This document shows positions 41,010-49,351 of a DNA stretch of 49,351 nt, piece after piece. This stretch comes from JAENVT01 sp031412355. Lineage in GTDB: Bacteria > Actinomycetota > Acidimicrobiia > Acidimicrobiales > Ilumatobacteraceae. The stretch covers positions 1-49,351 of the forward strand of contig JANOCR010000314.1 of NCBI GenBank assembly GCA_031412355.1, given 5' to 3'. The first letter of the stretch is position 1. Each line of letters opens with the position of its first letter. The notes beneath the pieces are model-generated. The model worked only from the letters and a program-made list of their open reading frames with translations, made no database searches and was not told the DNA's origin. A program made the translations under genes and the position numbers.

Positions 41010-41471
41010 GTGCCTCGAATCGCCATCGGCTCTGATCACGCCGGATACGACTTGAAGCAGCACCTCATCGACGTGCTCGCGACCGATGGCCACGACGTCG
41101 TCGACCTGGGAACCAACAGCACCGAGAGTTGCGACTACCCCCAGTTCTGTGCGGCCGTCGGACGTGCCGTGCGCAACGGCGAGGTCGAGGTCGGCATTGT
41201 GGTCGGGGGCAGTGGCCAGGGCGAGCAACTGGCCGCCAACAAGGTGCACGGAGTGCGCGCGGCACTGTGCAACGACCTGTTCACGGCACGACTGGCCCGC
41301 GCTCACAACGACGCCAACGTGTTGAGCATTGGCGCCAGAGTGGTCGGTATCGGCCTGGCCGAAGAGATCCTTGCCACGTTCCTCGCCACGAAGTTCGACG
41401 GTGGACGCCATGCTCGCCGCGTCGAACAGGTGATGCAGATCGAAGCCGAAGAATCACGAATGGAGCCCTGA
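41010..41471 (+). CDS. rpiB: Ribose-5-phosphate isomerase B
   Basis: 153 residues from a GTG. It interconverts ribose-5-phosphate and ribulose-5-phosphate. IAIGSDHAGYDLK, DLGTNSTESCDYPQF and VVGGSGQGEQLAANK are typical of the actinobacterial type, in which Ser takes the place of the active-site Cys of the E. coli enzyme. glyA follows 3 bp after the stop. Confidence 0.95.
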   Translation: MPRIAIGSDHAGYDLKQHLIDVLATDGHDVVDLGTNSTESCDYPQFCAAVGRAVRNGEVEVGIVVGGSGQGEQLAANKVHGVRAALCNDLFTARLARAHNDANVLSIGARVVGIGLAEEILATFLATKFDGGRHARRVEQVMQIEAEESRMEP

Positions 41472-41474
41472 GCG

Positions 41475-42722
41475 ATGCCGTTCCCATCCGACACCAAGCC
41501 CGACACCGAGCTGTTCGATCTCATCGACGCCGAAACCCAGCGCCAGGTCACCGGGCTCCAGCTGATCGCCAGCGAGAACTTCACCTCGCCGGCGGTCATG
41601 CGCGCCGTCGGATCCGTGCTGACCAACAAGTACGCCGAGGGATACCCGGGCAAGCGCTACTACGGCGGCAACGCAGTGGTCGACGATGTCGAGGGCCTCG
41701 CCATCGATCGCGTCAAGCAACTGTTCGGGGCGGACCACGCCAACGTGCAGCCGCACAGCGGTGCCAACGCCAACATGTGCGCGTACCAGGCGCTACTCGA
41801 ATTCGGCGACACGGTGCTCGGCCTCAGCCTCGACCACGGCGGCCACCTGACCCACGGGTCGCCGGTCAACGCCAGCGGCAAGCTCTACAAGTTCGTGCCG
41901 TACAAGGTCACGCCAGGCGACGAGCGAATCGACATGGACCAGGTTCGTGACCTGGCGCTCGAACATCGTCCGAAGATGATCGTCGCGGGCACGACCAGCT
42001 ATCCGCGTCGCCTCGACCCCGAGCCGTTCAAGGCCATCGCCGACGAGATCGGCGCGTACTTCTTGTTCGACGCAGCGCACCTGGCCGGCTTGATAGCTGG
42101 TGGCGCGCACCCGAACCCGGTGCCGTACGCCGACGTCGTCACGTTCACCACCCACAAGACGCTGCGCGGCCCGCGGGGTGGCTGCATCCTGTCGACGGCT
42201 CAGCACGCCACGGCCATCGACAAGGCCGTGTTCCCCGGTTGGCAAGGCGGCCCGCTCGAGCACGTGATCGCCGGCAAAGCGGTCGCGTTCTACGAGGCGA
42301 TGCAGCCGAGCTTCACAGAGTACGCGCAGCAGATCGTGCTCAATGCCAGTGCGCTGGCCGGCGCGTTGGCGAACGAGGGCTTCCGATTGGTCAGCGGTGG
42401 CACCGACAGTCATTTGATGGTCGTCGACCTGCGCCCGTTCGACGCGGACCTGACCGGCAAGGAGGCCCAGACAGTGCTCGACCAGGCCGGCATCACGCTG
42501 AACAAGAACACCATCCCCGACGATCCGCGCAGCCCGTTCGTCACCAGCGGCGTGCGGATCGGCACACCGTCGGTGACCACCCAAGGAATGATGGAGTCCG
42601 AGATGTCGGTGATCGCGTCACTGATTGCCCGGGTCTTGCGTCAACGCACCGATCCGGCCACCGTCGCCGCGGTTCGGGCCGAGGTTGCAGCGCTCTGCGC
42701 GCAGTTCCCCGCCTACAGCTGA
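41475..42722 (+). CDS. glyA: Serine hydroxymethyltransferase
   Basis: 415 residues; PLP enzyme for serine to glycine with transfer of the one-carbon unit to tetrahydrofolate. ASENFTSPAVM, NKYAEGYPGKRYYGG, VQPHSGANANMCAY and the PLP lysine in TTHKTLRGPRGG are all present. It is in the order rpiB-glyA-wecA. Confidence 0.97.
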   Translation: MPFPSDTKPDTELFDLIDAETQRQVTGLQLIASENFTSPAVMRAVGSVLTNKYAEGYPGKRYYGGNAVVDDVEGLAIDRVKQLFGADHANVQPHSGANANMCAYQALLEFGDTVLGLSLDHGGHLTHGSPVNASGKLYKFVPYKVTPGDERIDMDQVRDLALEHRPKMIVAGTTSYPRRLDPEPFKAIADEIGAYFLFDAAHLAGLIAGGAHPNPVPYADVVTFTTHKTLRGPRGGCILSTAQHATAIDKAVFPGWQGGPLEHVIAGKAVAFYEAMQPSFTEYAQQIVLNASALAGALANEGFRLVSGGTDSHLMVVDLRPFDADLTGKEAQTVLDQAGITLNKNTIPDDPRSPFVTSGVRIGTPSVTTQGMMESEMSVIASLIARVLRQRTDPATVAAVRAEVAALCAQFPAYS

Positions 42723-42743
42723 TCGCTAGAGTCGCAGGCGCTC

Positions 42744-43865
42744 ATGCCGTCGACGACGTCTTACCTCATGATCGGCCTAGTGGCCGCTGTCGTCACGTTC
42801 GTGTGCACACCGATCGTCGGCGTCATCGCTCGTCGCGTCGGATGGGTGGCCCAGCCAGATGAGCGCAGGGTCCACACGGTTGCGACGCCCGATGTCGGGG
42901 GCATCGCCATGTTCGTGGGGCTCGTGGGGGCGCTTGTCGCATCCAGGCTGAGCGACAACTTCGATACGATCTTTGCGCGCAACGACGAACCGCGCGGAGT
43001 GCTGTTGGCCGCGTCATTGATGTTCGTGGTCGGGCTGTTCGACGACATTCGGGAGATCTCCGCGCCGGCGAAGGTGATCGGCACGATTGCGGTGGCCGGA
43101 GTCTTGACGTACTACGGCGTGACCATGTTCTACTTCCGCCTTCCCTTCGTCGATGTGTACACGGTCAGCGACGACTGGATCCTGTTGATCACCGTGGTGT
43201 GGCTGCTGGGCATGACGCAGGCGATCAACTTGATCGACGGATTGGACGGTCTTGCCGCTGGCATTGTCGCGATCGGTGCTCTCGCCTTCTTCATCTACAG
43301 CTTGCGATTGGCGGATCCCAGCGTTCGACTGCTCTCGTCGCCCAGCATCGGACCACTGATCGCCATCATCACGGTCGGAATCTGCGTCGGCTTTCTCCCG
43401 CACAACTTCAATCCGGCGAAGATCTTCATGGGCGATGGCGGCGCGTTGCTGTTGGGGCTGTTGTTGGCTGTCAGCACCAGCGTTGTCGGCGGCCGGGCCG
43501 ATCCGAACCTGCAGGGATACGCAGGCCAGACGTACTTCTTTCTGGCGCCGTTGTTCATCCCACTGTTCATTCTCGGTGTACCGATCCTCGACACGTTGTT
43601 CGCCATCGTTCGAAGGGCAACCCGCCGGCAAGGCGTTGCCACCGCCGACATGCGTCACCTGCACCACCGTTTGATCGAGATGGGTCACGGTCAACGCCGC
43701 AGTGTGGTGATCCTGTGGTCGTGGACGGCGCTGTTGTCCGCGTTCGTGTTGTACCCGGTGTTGACGCAGAGCTTCGTCTCGTACATCCCCATCGGCGCGG
43801 CGATGCTCGGCCTCTTGCTGTACACGCTCCTGCACCCCCAGATTCGCCGCAACCGCGCGTTGTGA
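42744..43865 (+). CDS. wecA: Undecaprenyl-phosphate N-acetylglucosaminyl-1-phosphate transferase (WecA/TagO family)
   Basis: 373 residues with about eleven membrane helices. The cytoplasmic motifs VGLFDDIREIS, NLIDGLDGLAAG, FNPAKIFMGDGG and MRHLHHRLIEMGHG define the polyprenyl-phosphate hexosamine-1-phosphate transferase family. It starts cell-wall polymer synthesis by loading a sugar phosphate onto the lipid carrier; in mycolata the same place before atp holds the arabinogalactan starter enzyme. It is 21 bp after glyA. Confidence 0.94.
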   Translation: MPSTTSYLMIGLVAAVVTFVCTPIVGVIARRVGWVAQPDERRVHTVATPDVGGIAMFVGLVGALVASRLSDNFDTIFARNDEPRGVLLAASLMFVVGLFDDIREISAPAKVIGTIAVAGVLTYYGVTMFYFRLPFVDVYTVSDDWILLITVVWLLGMTQAINLIDGLDGLAAGIVAIGALAFFIYSLRLADPSVRLLSSPSIGPLIAIITVGICVGFLPHNFNPAKIFMGDGGALLLGLLLAVSTSVVGGRADPNLQGYAGQTYFFLAPLFIPLFILGVPILDTLFAIVRRATRRQGVATADMRHLHHRLIEMGHGQRRSVVILWSWTALLSAFVLYPVLTQSFVSYIPIGAAMLGLLLYTLLHPQIRRNRAL

Positions 43866-43874
43866 AACCCAACC

Positions 43875-43969
43875 GAGTGTTTCCGGCCCGCGCAGGCGCG
43901 ACGGAGTGTCTCGCGCCCGCCCGGGGTGGCCGGAAACACTCCGATGAGCCGACCGGGCCGGAAACACTC
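43875..43969. repeat. Palindromic repeat block between wecA and the atp operon
   Basis: GAGTGTTTCCGGCC (43875-43888) is perfectly complementary to two copies of GGCCGGAAACACTC (43928-43941 and 43956-43969). The sequence between holds a further GCGCGA/TCGCGC hairpin. The first arm can pair with either copy, giving two alternative hairpins. A partial copy (ATTGTTTCCG) follows. It starts 9 bp after the wecA stop, so a terminator role is possible, but the two-arm design suggests a mobile or REP-like element. Confidence 0.8.
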
Positions 43970-43987
43970 GATTGTTTCCGTTTGGTT

Positions 43988-44016
43988 TGGACAGTGGGGG
44001 AGGGCCCGGTTAGATT
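43988..44016 (+). promoter_or_regulatory. Candidate promoter of the atp operon
   Basis: TGGACA (43988-43993, five of six -35 bases) and TAGATT (44011-44016, four of six -10 bases) are 17 bp apart, about 90 bp before the first small membrane protein gene. It stands after the palindromic block, which would separate it from wecA transcription. Confidence 0.45.
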
Positions 44017-44103
44017 GTGTACGCGTTCACAAGCTCTTCGCATCTGAGTGACGAGCACCGTCGAACGACCGCCCAGAACCCCGGCAAATGAGGAAACACA
44101 CCG

Positions 44104-44391
44104 TTGAAGCCGCCGCCCCGCGAGAGAGTGCCCCGGATGAACACCGGCACCGACGACAAGATCGGCAAAGGCATCGATGTCGCCCTGGTCACGCTCGCCT
44201 TCCTGGGAATCGGGTACCTCCTCGATCGCTGGCTCGGAACCAAACCGCTGTTCATGGTTGGCTTGGTCGTGATCGGATTGATCGGTGAATTCCTGCGCTT
44301 TTGGTATGACTACGATGCCCGGATGAAGGTGCTCGAGGCGCAACGCGCCACGGGCACCCGTGCCCCATCAGCACAGGGAGACCGTCCATGA
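44104..44391 (+). CDS. AtpZ/AtpI-like small membrane protein of the ATP synthase operon
   Basis: 95 residues with two membrane helices (VALVTLAFLGIGYLLDRWLG and FMVGLVVIGLIGEFLRFWYDY), the pattern of AtpZ/DUF-type F0 accessory proteins. Such proteins assist magnesium handling or c-ring assembly. The TTG at 44104 has GAGGAAA upstream at a slightly long distance; an ATG at 44137 (MNTGTDDK) is an alternative with no clear ribosome binding site. The stop overlaps the next ATG (ATGA). Confidence 0.82.
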   Translation: MKPPPRERVPRMNTGTDDKIGKGIDVALVTLAFLGIGYLLDRWLGTKPLFMVGLVVIGLIGEFLRFWYDYDARMKVLEAQRATGTRAPSAQGDRP

Positions 44392-44879
44392 ACGACATCG
44401 CATTCTCGATGGCCGCGCCGCTGCCGGGACCGTCGCCTGAAGTATCCGTGTCCAACGACATGGTCAAGCGCGGTCTGCTGGTGGCGCCGATCCTGATCGC
44501 GATCTGCGGGCTGGTGTGGGGCATGAACGGGGCGACATCCAGCGCGTACGCGATCGCCATCGTTCTCGTCAACTTCGCGCTCGCCGCCGGCATCGTTGCT
44601 GTCACGGCCAGGATCAGCCTGCGATTGATGATGGCGTCGGTGCTGTTCGGCTATCTGGTGCGCCTCGGCTTGATCTTCCTGGCCGTGTACTTGGTGAAAG
44701 ATGCCGGATGGATTTCGCTTCCGGCACTCGGAACGACCATCATCTTCACTCACCTGGGTCTCTTGGTGTGGGAACTCAAGTACGTGGCCATGTCGCTGGC
44801 CTACCCCGGGCTGAAACCCACGCCCGCGCCGCCCGCCACACCGTCCATCAGCCAGCCAGCCAAGTCCAAGAAGCAGTAG
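44388..44879 (+). CDS. atpI: ATP synthase protein I-like membrane protein
   Basis: 163 residues with four hydrophobic segments (VAPILIAICGLVWGMNG, AIAIVLVNFALAAGIVAVTA, ASVLFGYLVRLGLIFLAVYLV, GTTIIFTHLGLLVWELKYVAM) and a Pro/Ala/Lys tail. The size and place match AtpI, which helps c-ring assembly. It is translationally coupled to the preceding gene and followed by atpB 13 bp later. Confidence 0.82.
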   Translation: MNDIAFSMAAPLPGPSPEVSVSNDMVKRGLLVAPILIAICGLVWGMNGATSSAYAIAIVLVNFALAAGIVAVTARISLRLMMASVLFGYLVRLGLIFLAVYLVKDAGWISLPALGTTIIFTHLGLLVWELKYVAMSLAYPGLKPTPAPPATPSISQPAKSKKQ

Positions 44880-44892
44880 GGAGTATCTCGGA

Positions 44893-45654
44893 ATGCTCGC
44901 ATTGGAATTTCCGCCGATCAACGAGTTGATCCGTTGGAGAGACATCTTCACCAACTTCAACAAGGTCGGGCTCATCGCTGTTATAGCGGCCCTCATCGGC
45001 ATCGTCGTGTTCTTGCTGGCCGCCCGCAAAGACCCATTGGTGGCACCGACCGGTGTGCGCAACCTTGCCGAGAGCAGCGTCACGTTCATCGAGAACGACA
45101 TCGTCATGCAGACCATGGGCAAGGAAGGCTTGCCTTGGACTCCGTTCCTGTTGTCGCTGTTCATCTTCGTTTACCTGTGCAACCTGCCGGGCATCATCCC
45201 GTTGTTCCAGATGCCTGCGACGGCACGTATGGCGATCCCGTTGTTCCTCGCACTGGTCGTGTGGGTGATCTACAACGCGGTGGGCTTCAAGCACAACGGC
45301 ATCAAGTACATCACCGGTATGGCCTGGCCGCATGGTGTGCCGGTGGCGATGCGGCCATTGGTCGGTGTGATCGAACTGCTGTCCAACATCGTCCTGCGCC
45401 CCTTCTCGTTGGCGGTCCGACTTTTCGCCAACATGCTGGCCGGTCACATGCTGCTGATCACGTTCGCCTTCTTGACCAATGCCCTGTTCTTCGCCGAGAC
45501 CAAACAGTTGGCCTTGAGACCGATGAGCATCCTGCCGTTCTTCATGCTGATCTTCCTGACCGCATTCGAAGTGCTGGTCGGTCTGCTGCAGGCCTACATC
45601 TTCACCATCCTCACTGCCGTCTTCATCAACGCCGCTCAGCATCCTGAGCACTGA
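44893..45654 (+). CDS. atpB: ATP synthase F0 subunit a
   Basis: 253 residues, about six helices. The essential Arg of the proton path is in LAVRLFANMLAGHMLL; NLPGIIPLF and LQAYIFTILTAVFI are further family marks. It forms the half-channels next to the c-ring. Confidence 0.97.
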   Translation: MLALEFPPINELIRWRDIFTNFNKVGLIAVIAALIGIVVFLLAARKDPLVAPTGVRNLAESSVTFIENDIVMQTMGKEGLPWTPFLLSLFIFVYLCNLPGIIPLFQMPATARMAIPLFLALVVWVIYNAVGFKHNGIKYITGMAWPHGVPVAMRPLVGVIELLSNIVLRPFSLAVRLFANMLAGHMLLITFAFLTNALFFAETKQLALRPMSILPFFMLIFLTAFEVLVGLLQAYIFTILTAVFINAAQHPEH

Positions 45655-45692
45655 TCTCCCTTACCAACCTCACTAGGAGAAATAGAAACAAC

Positions 45693-45968
45693 ATGGAAGC
45701 ATTCGCCAGCCTCATCGCTGCCACACCTGTGCAGACCGCCGACGAAGTCAAAGCCGCCAACGCCGCAATCGGCGCCGGTTTCGCCTACGGCCTAGCCGCC
45801 ATCGGGCCGGGCATCGGCATCGGCTACGTCGTCGGAAAGGCCATCGAGGCCATGGCCCGCCAGCCAGAGGCCGCCGGCATGGTCCGCACCACGATGTTCC
45901 TCGGTATCGCATTCACCGAGGCGCTCGCCCTCATCGGCTTCGTCGTCTTCATCCTTCTCGGTCTCTAA
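45693..45968 (+). CDS. atpE: ATP synthase F0 subunit c
   Basis: 91 residues, two helices. The Gly-rich helix 1 (AAIGPGIGIGYVVGKAIE), the polar loop ARQP and the ion-binding Glu in GIAFTEALALIGF are present. The residues around the Glu lack the Na+-coordinating set, so H+ coupling is expected. Confidence 0.97.
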   Translation: MEAFASLIAATPVQTADEVKAANAAIGAGFAYGLAAIGPGIGIGYVVGKAIEAMARQPEAAGMVRTTMFLGIAFTEALALIGFVVFILLGL

Positions 45969-45977
45969 GGAGAACCC

Positions 45978-46568
45978 GTGCTCACCGTCACCGTCACCAC
46001 GACGGGTGGGGGCCACGCTGTGGTCGTCCACCTTCCCCAGGCAACCGGGGAAGCGGAAGCGACCGTCGAGGACAAAGGTCCGAGCCCGATCGCCCCTGAG
46101 GTCAAAGAGTTGGCATGGGGTGCTGGCGCGTTCATTCTGCTGTTCGTTCTCATGCGCCTCGTGATGTTCCCGAAGCTGAGGAAGGGCATGGATGCGCGTT
46201 ACGGCAAGATCCGCGGCGACCACGAAGCCGCCGATGCGACCCGTGCCGATGCCAAGGCCGAAGTTGCCGCCTACGAGGCTGAGTTGGCAACGGTGAAAGC
46301 CGAGGCCCGCCAGCGCGTCGACGCTGCTCGTCAAACCCTGGAGGCCGAGCGCGCTACAGCGCTTACCGAGGCCAACAGCCGTATCGCCGCCCGCCGCGGT
46401 GAGGCGATGGCTGCCACCGACGTCGCCAAGGCCGCCGCGGCCGAGCACATCCAGGCTGCCGTCGCCGATGTCAGCAGTCGTGTCAGCGAGTTGGCCACCG
46501 GCCGGCGTCCTGATGCGAATGCGGTCAGCCAAATCGTGTCGACGTTGATAGCAGGAGGAGCGAAATGA
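45978..46568 (+). CDS. atpF: ATP synthase F0 subunit b (first copy)
   Basis: 196 residues from a GTG with AAGGAG. A 45-residue polar N-terminal extension precedes one membrane helix (GAGAFILLFVLMRLVMFPKL), followed by a long Ala/Glu/Arg coiled coil. It forms part of the peripheral stalk. The stop overlaps the start of the second b-type gene (ATGA). Confidence 0.93.
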   Translation: MLTVTVTTTGGGHAVVVHLPQATGEAEATVEDKGPSPIAPEVKELAWGAGAFILLFVLMRLVMFPKLRKGMDARYGKIRGDHEAADATRADAKAEVAAYEAELATVKAEARQRVDAARQTLEAERATALTEANSRIAARRGEAMAATDVAKAAAAEHIQAAVADVSSRVSELATGRRPDANAVSQIVSTLIAGGAK

Positions 46569-47125
46569 GCATCTCTGCCTTCCTGATTGCCGCTGCTGAA
46601 GAGGGCGAGCACCACGACGTCACCCAGACGCCGTCGAAGTTCTGGCCGGAGGGGTACGAGATGCTGTTCGGCATCCCGGCCTCGCTGCTGGTCTTCTTCC
46701 TGCTGTGGAAGTTCGCCGGCCCGACGATCAAGAAGGGCATGGCTGCGCGCACGGCAAAGGTGCAAGCAGAGCTCGACGCCGGTGAGGCGGCTCGAGTTGC
46801 TGCCGACGCCGAGGCCGCTGATATCCGCGCGGCGAAGGGCGACATCGGCGGCGAGCGTGCCCGCCTGCTGGCCGAAGCCGACACGCAGGCGGCGGCACTG
46901 TTGGAGGATGGCAGAGCCCGTCTCTCCCAAGAGTTGGTTGAGCTCGAAGCGCGGGCGGTTGCAGACCTTGCCGCCGCTGCCGGTCGCTCGGGCGACGAGC
47001 TGCGCGCCGAGATCGCCCGGCTGTCGAGTGCGGCTGTGGATCACGTCGTCACCGGTTCGCTCGACGCAGCGACGCATCAAGAACTGATCGAGAGCTTCAT
47101 CGCGGGAGTGGGGGTCGGCAAGTGA
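46565..47125 (+). CDS. atpF: ATP synthase F0 subunit b (second copy, b')
   Basis: 186 residues with a strong GGAGGAG site. A helix FGIPASLLVFFLLWKFAGPTI is followed by a coiled coil (KKGMAARTAKVQAELDAGEAARVAADAEA). It is a second b-type stalk protein distinct from the first in sequence, so the stalk is probably a b/b' heterodimer. It is not the b-delta fusion known from mycobacteria, because a separate delta gene follows and overlaps by 4 bp (GTGA). Confidence 0.9.
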   Translation: MSISAFLIAAAEEGEHHDVTQTPSKFWPEGYEMLFGIPASLLVFFLLWKFAGPTIKKGMAARTAKVQAELDAGEAARVAADAEAADIRAAKGDIGGERARLLAEADTQAAALLEDGRARLSQELVELEARAVADLAAAAGRSGDELRAEIARLSSAAVDHVVTGSLDAATHQELIESFIAGVGVGK

Positions 47126-47649
47126 GCGATTCACGCATCGAGGGGTACGCCCGAGGGCTGTTCGAGATTGCTCGCGCCGAGGGCACGATCGACGAAGTCG
47201 AAGACGAGTTGTTCCGTTTCGCTCGCAGCTACGAGAGCAGCGAGGAACTGCGCAACGCACTCAGCGACGAGCAGATTCCGGCCAGCAAGCGCCAGGCGAT
47301 CATCGAGGATCTGCTCGGCGGCAAGGTCACCCCTACCACCACGCAATTGATCTCGATGGTCGTCGGGTCTGGCCGCGCACGCGACCTTCCGGCAATCGTC
47401 GACAAGCTCGTTGCCCGGGCCTCGACGGCGAAGAACCTCGAAGTCGCCGAAGTACGCACGGCAGTGGCCCTCACCCCCGACCAGGAAACCCGGCTGGCGG
47501 CTGCGTTGGCCAACGCCACCGGCAAGCAAGTGAACCTGAAAGTGGTCGTCGATCCGTCCGTCCTGGGCGGCCTCGTGGCCACCGTCGGCGACACCGTCAT
47601 CGACGGCACCGTCCGCACCCGAATCGAGCAGTTGAAGTCCCGCCTCTAG
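47122..47649 (+). CDS. atpH: ATP synthase F1 subunit delta
   Basis: 175 residues from a GTG that overlaps the b' stop. EGYARGLFEIAR at the N-terminus and LGGLVATVGDTVIDGTVRTRIEQLK at the C-terminus are the OSCP/delta signatures. It links the peripheral stalk to the alpha/beta head. Confidence 0.95.
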   Translation: MSDSRIEGYARGLFEIARAEGTIDEVEDELFRFARSYESSEELRNALSDEQIPASKRQAIIEDLLGGKVTPTTTQLISMVVGSGRARDLPAIVDKLVARASTAKNLEVAEVRTAVALTPDQETRLAAALANATGKQVNLKVVVDPSVLGGLVATVGDTVIDGTVRTRIEQLKSRL

Positions 47650-47681
47650 GCACGGACACCAAACGGAGACATGAGACAACC

Positions 47682-49286
47682 ATGGCAGAACTCACGCTGA
47701 GCCCCGGCGACATCGCCGCCGCACTCAAGAAGAACCTGGAGGGCTTCGAGCCCTCGCTCGAGGCCCGCACCGTCGGGCGTGTCACCGAGGTCGGTGACGG
47801 CATCGCACGCGTCAGCGGCTTGCCCGACTGCGGCGTCAACGAACTGCTCGAGTTCGAGGACGGCAGCGTCGGTCTGGCGCTGAACCTCGACGAGGAGTCC
47901 ATTGGCGCAGTCATCCTCGGTGACGCGGACGGCGTCGAAGAGGGTCAGACCGTCAAGGCCACGGGCCGCATCCTCAGCGTGCCTGTGGGCGACGCCATGC
48001 TCGGACGAGTCATCAACGCGCTCGGTCAGCCCATCGACGGCCGCGGCGACATCGTCGGTGGCATCGACCGCCGAGTCGAGATCCAGGCACCCGGCATCAT
48101 GGGCCGCAAGCCCGTGCACGAGCCGCTGCAAACCGGTATCAAGTCGATCGATGCCATGACGCCGATCGGCCGTGGCCAGCGTGAGCTCATCATCGGCGAC
48201 CGCAAGACCGGCAAGACCACGGTCGCCATCGACGCGATCATCAACCAGCGCGGTCTCGGCGTGAAGTGCATCTATGTGGCGATCGGTCAGAAGGGCTCCA
48301 CAGTTGCCCAGACCGTCGAGACGTTGCGGCAGCACGGCGCGTTGGAATACACGGTCATCGTTGCAGCGCCGGCCAGCGATCCGGCTCCGTTCAAGTACCT
48401 CGCCCCGTACGCCGGCTGCGCCATTGGTCAGCACTGGATGGAGAACGGCGAGCACGCCCTCATCGTGTACGACGACCTGTCGAAGCAGGCCGAGGCGTAT
48501 CGCCAGGTGTCGCTGCTGTTGCGTCGCCCACCGGGTCGCGAGGCCTATCCGGGCGACGTCTTCTACCTCCACAGCCGTCTGCTCGAGCGTGCAGCGAAAC
48601 TCAGCGACGAGCGTGGTGCCGGTTCCCTGACCGCCCTGCCGATCATCGAGACCAAGGCCGGCGATGTGTCGGCATACATCCCAACCAACGTCATTTCCAT
48701 TACCGACGGGCAGGTCTACCTGCAAGACAACCTGTTCAAGTCAGGCGTACGTCCGGCTGTCGACGTCGGCATCTCGGTGTCGCGCGTTGGTGGCGCGGCG
48801 CAGATCAAGTCGATGAAGAGCGTCGCCGGAACTTTGAAGCTCGACCTCGCCCAGTTCCGCGAACTCGAAGCGTTCGCCACGTTCGGTTCCGAGCTCGACG
48901 CGATCTCCAAGGCTCAGCTCGAGCGCGGATACCGCCTCGTCGAGTTGTTGAAGCAGCCGCAGAACAGCCCGATGCCGGTCGAAGAGCAGGTCGTCGTGGT
49001 GTTTGCCGGCACGAAGGGTTACCTCGACAGCTTGCCCGTCGTCGACGTGCGTCGGTTCGAAGCCGAACTGCTCGATCATCTGCGCTCCACGCAAGGTGCG
49101 CTGCTGGCTGGCATGCGCAACGATCCGAAGGCCGATGTGCCGCCCGAGCTCGGCGACATGATCGTCGAGTTCAAGGAGCGCTTCGTTGCAGCCAGTGCTG
49201 AAGCTGCGCGAATTGCCGACCCCACGGCGAGCGACGCTGCCGAGCTCGGCGAAGCAGCCAGCCACAAAACCCTGGCAACGGAATAA
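47682..49286 (+). CDS. atpA: ATP synthase F1 subunit alpha
   Basis: 534 residues. The nucleotide-binding P-loop is GDRKTGKTT, and the signature PGREAYPGDVFYLHSRLLERAAK and SRVGGAAQIKSMK are intact. The acidic C-terminal tail (DPTASDAAELGEAASHKTLATE) is longer than in E. coli, as in other actinobacteria. atpG starts 3 bp after the stop. Confidence 0.98.
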   Translation: MAELTLSPGDIAAALKKNLEGFEPSLEARTVGRVTEVGDGIARVSGLPDCGVNELLEFEDGSVGLALNLDEESIGAVILGDADGVEEGQTVKATGRILSVPVGDAMLGRVINALGQPIDGRGDIVGGIDRRVEIQAPGIMGRKPVHEPLQTGIKSIDAMTPIGRGQRELIIGDRKTGKTTVAIDAIINQRGLGVKCIYVAIGQKGSTVAQTVETLRQHGALEYTVIVAAPASDPAPFKYLAPYAGCAIGQHWMENGEHALIVYDDLSKQAEAYRQVSLLLRRPPGREAYPGDVFYLHSRLLERAAKLSDERGAGSLTALPIIETKAGDVSAYIPTNVISITDGQVYLQDNLFKSGVRPAVDVGISVSRVGGAAQIKSMKSVAGTLKLDLAQFRELEAFATFGSELDAISKAQLERGYRLVELLKQPQNSPMPVEEQVVVVFAGTKGYLDSLPVVDVRRFEAELLDHLRSTQGALLAGMRNDPKADVPPELGDMIVEFKERFVAASAEAARIADPTASDAAELGEAASHKTLATE

Positions 49287-49289
49287 GCG

Positions 49290-49351
49290 ATGGCTGGCGG
49301 TCAGGAGCGCATTCTTCGAGGACGGATTCGTACCGTCCAGGCCACGAAGAA
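49290..49351 (+). CDS. atpG: ATP synthase F1 subunit gamma (partial, cut by the window end)
   Basis: Twenty complete codons from an ATG at 49290 give MAGGQERILRGRIRTVQATK, which matches the N-terminal helix of subunit gamma (R-R-I-x-S/T-V-x-x-T-x-K). Its place 3 bp after atpA supports the call. The rest lies outside the window. Confidence 0.93.
   Translation, partial: MAGGQERILRGRIRTVQATK

Overview
The window is a continuous stretch of a high-GC actinobacterial chromosome. Gene order and gene families point to class Acidimicrobiia, close to Ilumatobacter; this is inferred from content, not from a search. The core is a stretched form of the actinobacterial cluster argS-lysA-hom-thrC-rho-rpmE-prfA-prmC-rpiB-glyA-wecA-atp. 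GTG and TTG starts and 4-bp stop/start overlaps (ATGA, GTGA) are frequent. I see no transposase, integrase, phage gene or CRISPR array.

1-4480 (minus strand): a run of four same-strand genes. It holds a stand-alone winged-helix regulator, a CPA2-type cation/proton antiporter fused to a GlnD-like C-terminal half (degenerate HD region plus two ACT domains), a P-II protein (glnB), and the start of an FrhB-like 4Fe-4S protein that leaves the window. A GlnR-box-like motif lies upstream of glnB. The run looks like a nitrogen-status/ion-transport locus.

4607-12516: an acyl-CoA dehydrogenase and MFS pair, an alkylation-repair operon (Ada/AlkA fusion plus Ogt), an uncharacterised protein and a PqqL-like M16 zinc protease lipoprotein.

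12517-16553: a cyclic-di-GMP and light-signalling region. It has a PAS-PAS-GGDEF protein preceded by a possible structured RNA, an IsdG-like ABM monooxygenase, and a GGDEF protein carrying a cobalamin photoreceptor module (Wx9EH) and a globin-like C-terminal domain, i.e. the architecture of the described photocobilins.

16606-27210: tRNA-Arg(CCG) divergent from argS, then lysA, a solitary PemK/MazF-like gene, an LPXTG surface protein, hom, thrC, a kinase-fold gene where thrB is often found, rho with a C-rich tandem-repeat leader, and rpmE with a clear terminator.

27320-41471: a DUF1800/DUF1501 pair (the second with three C-terminal LDTR repeats), a conserved unknown gene, prfA and prmC. A minus-strand block follows (nucleoside hydrolase, alcohol dehydrogenase, DPP-IV-like peptidase, TerB-like), then a lipoprotein, a thiolase-like protein without the usual catalytic cysteine, and rpiB.

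41475-49351: glyA, wecA, a large palindromic repeat block and the ATP synthase operon (two small AtpI/AtpZ-type membrane proteins, a, c, two b-type subunits, delta, alpha, start of gamma). The window ends inside atpG.
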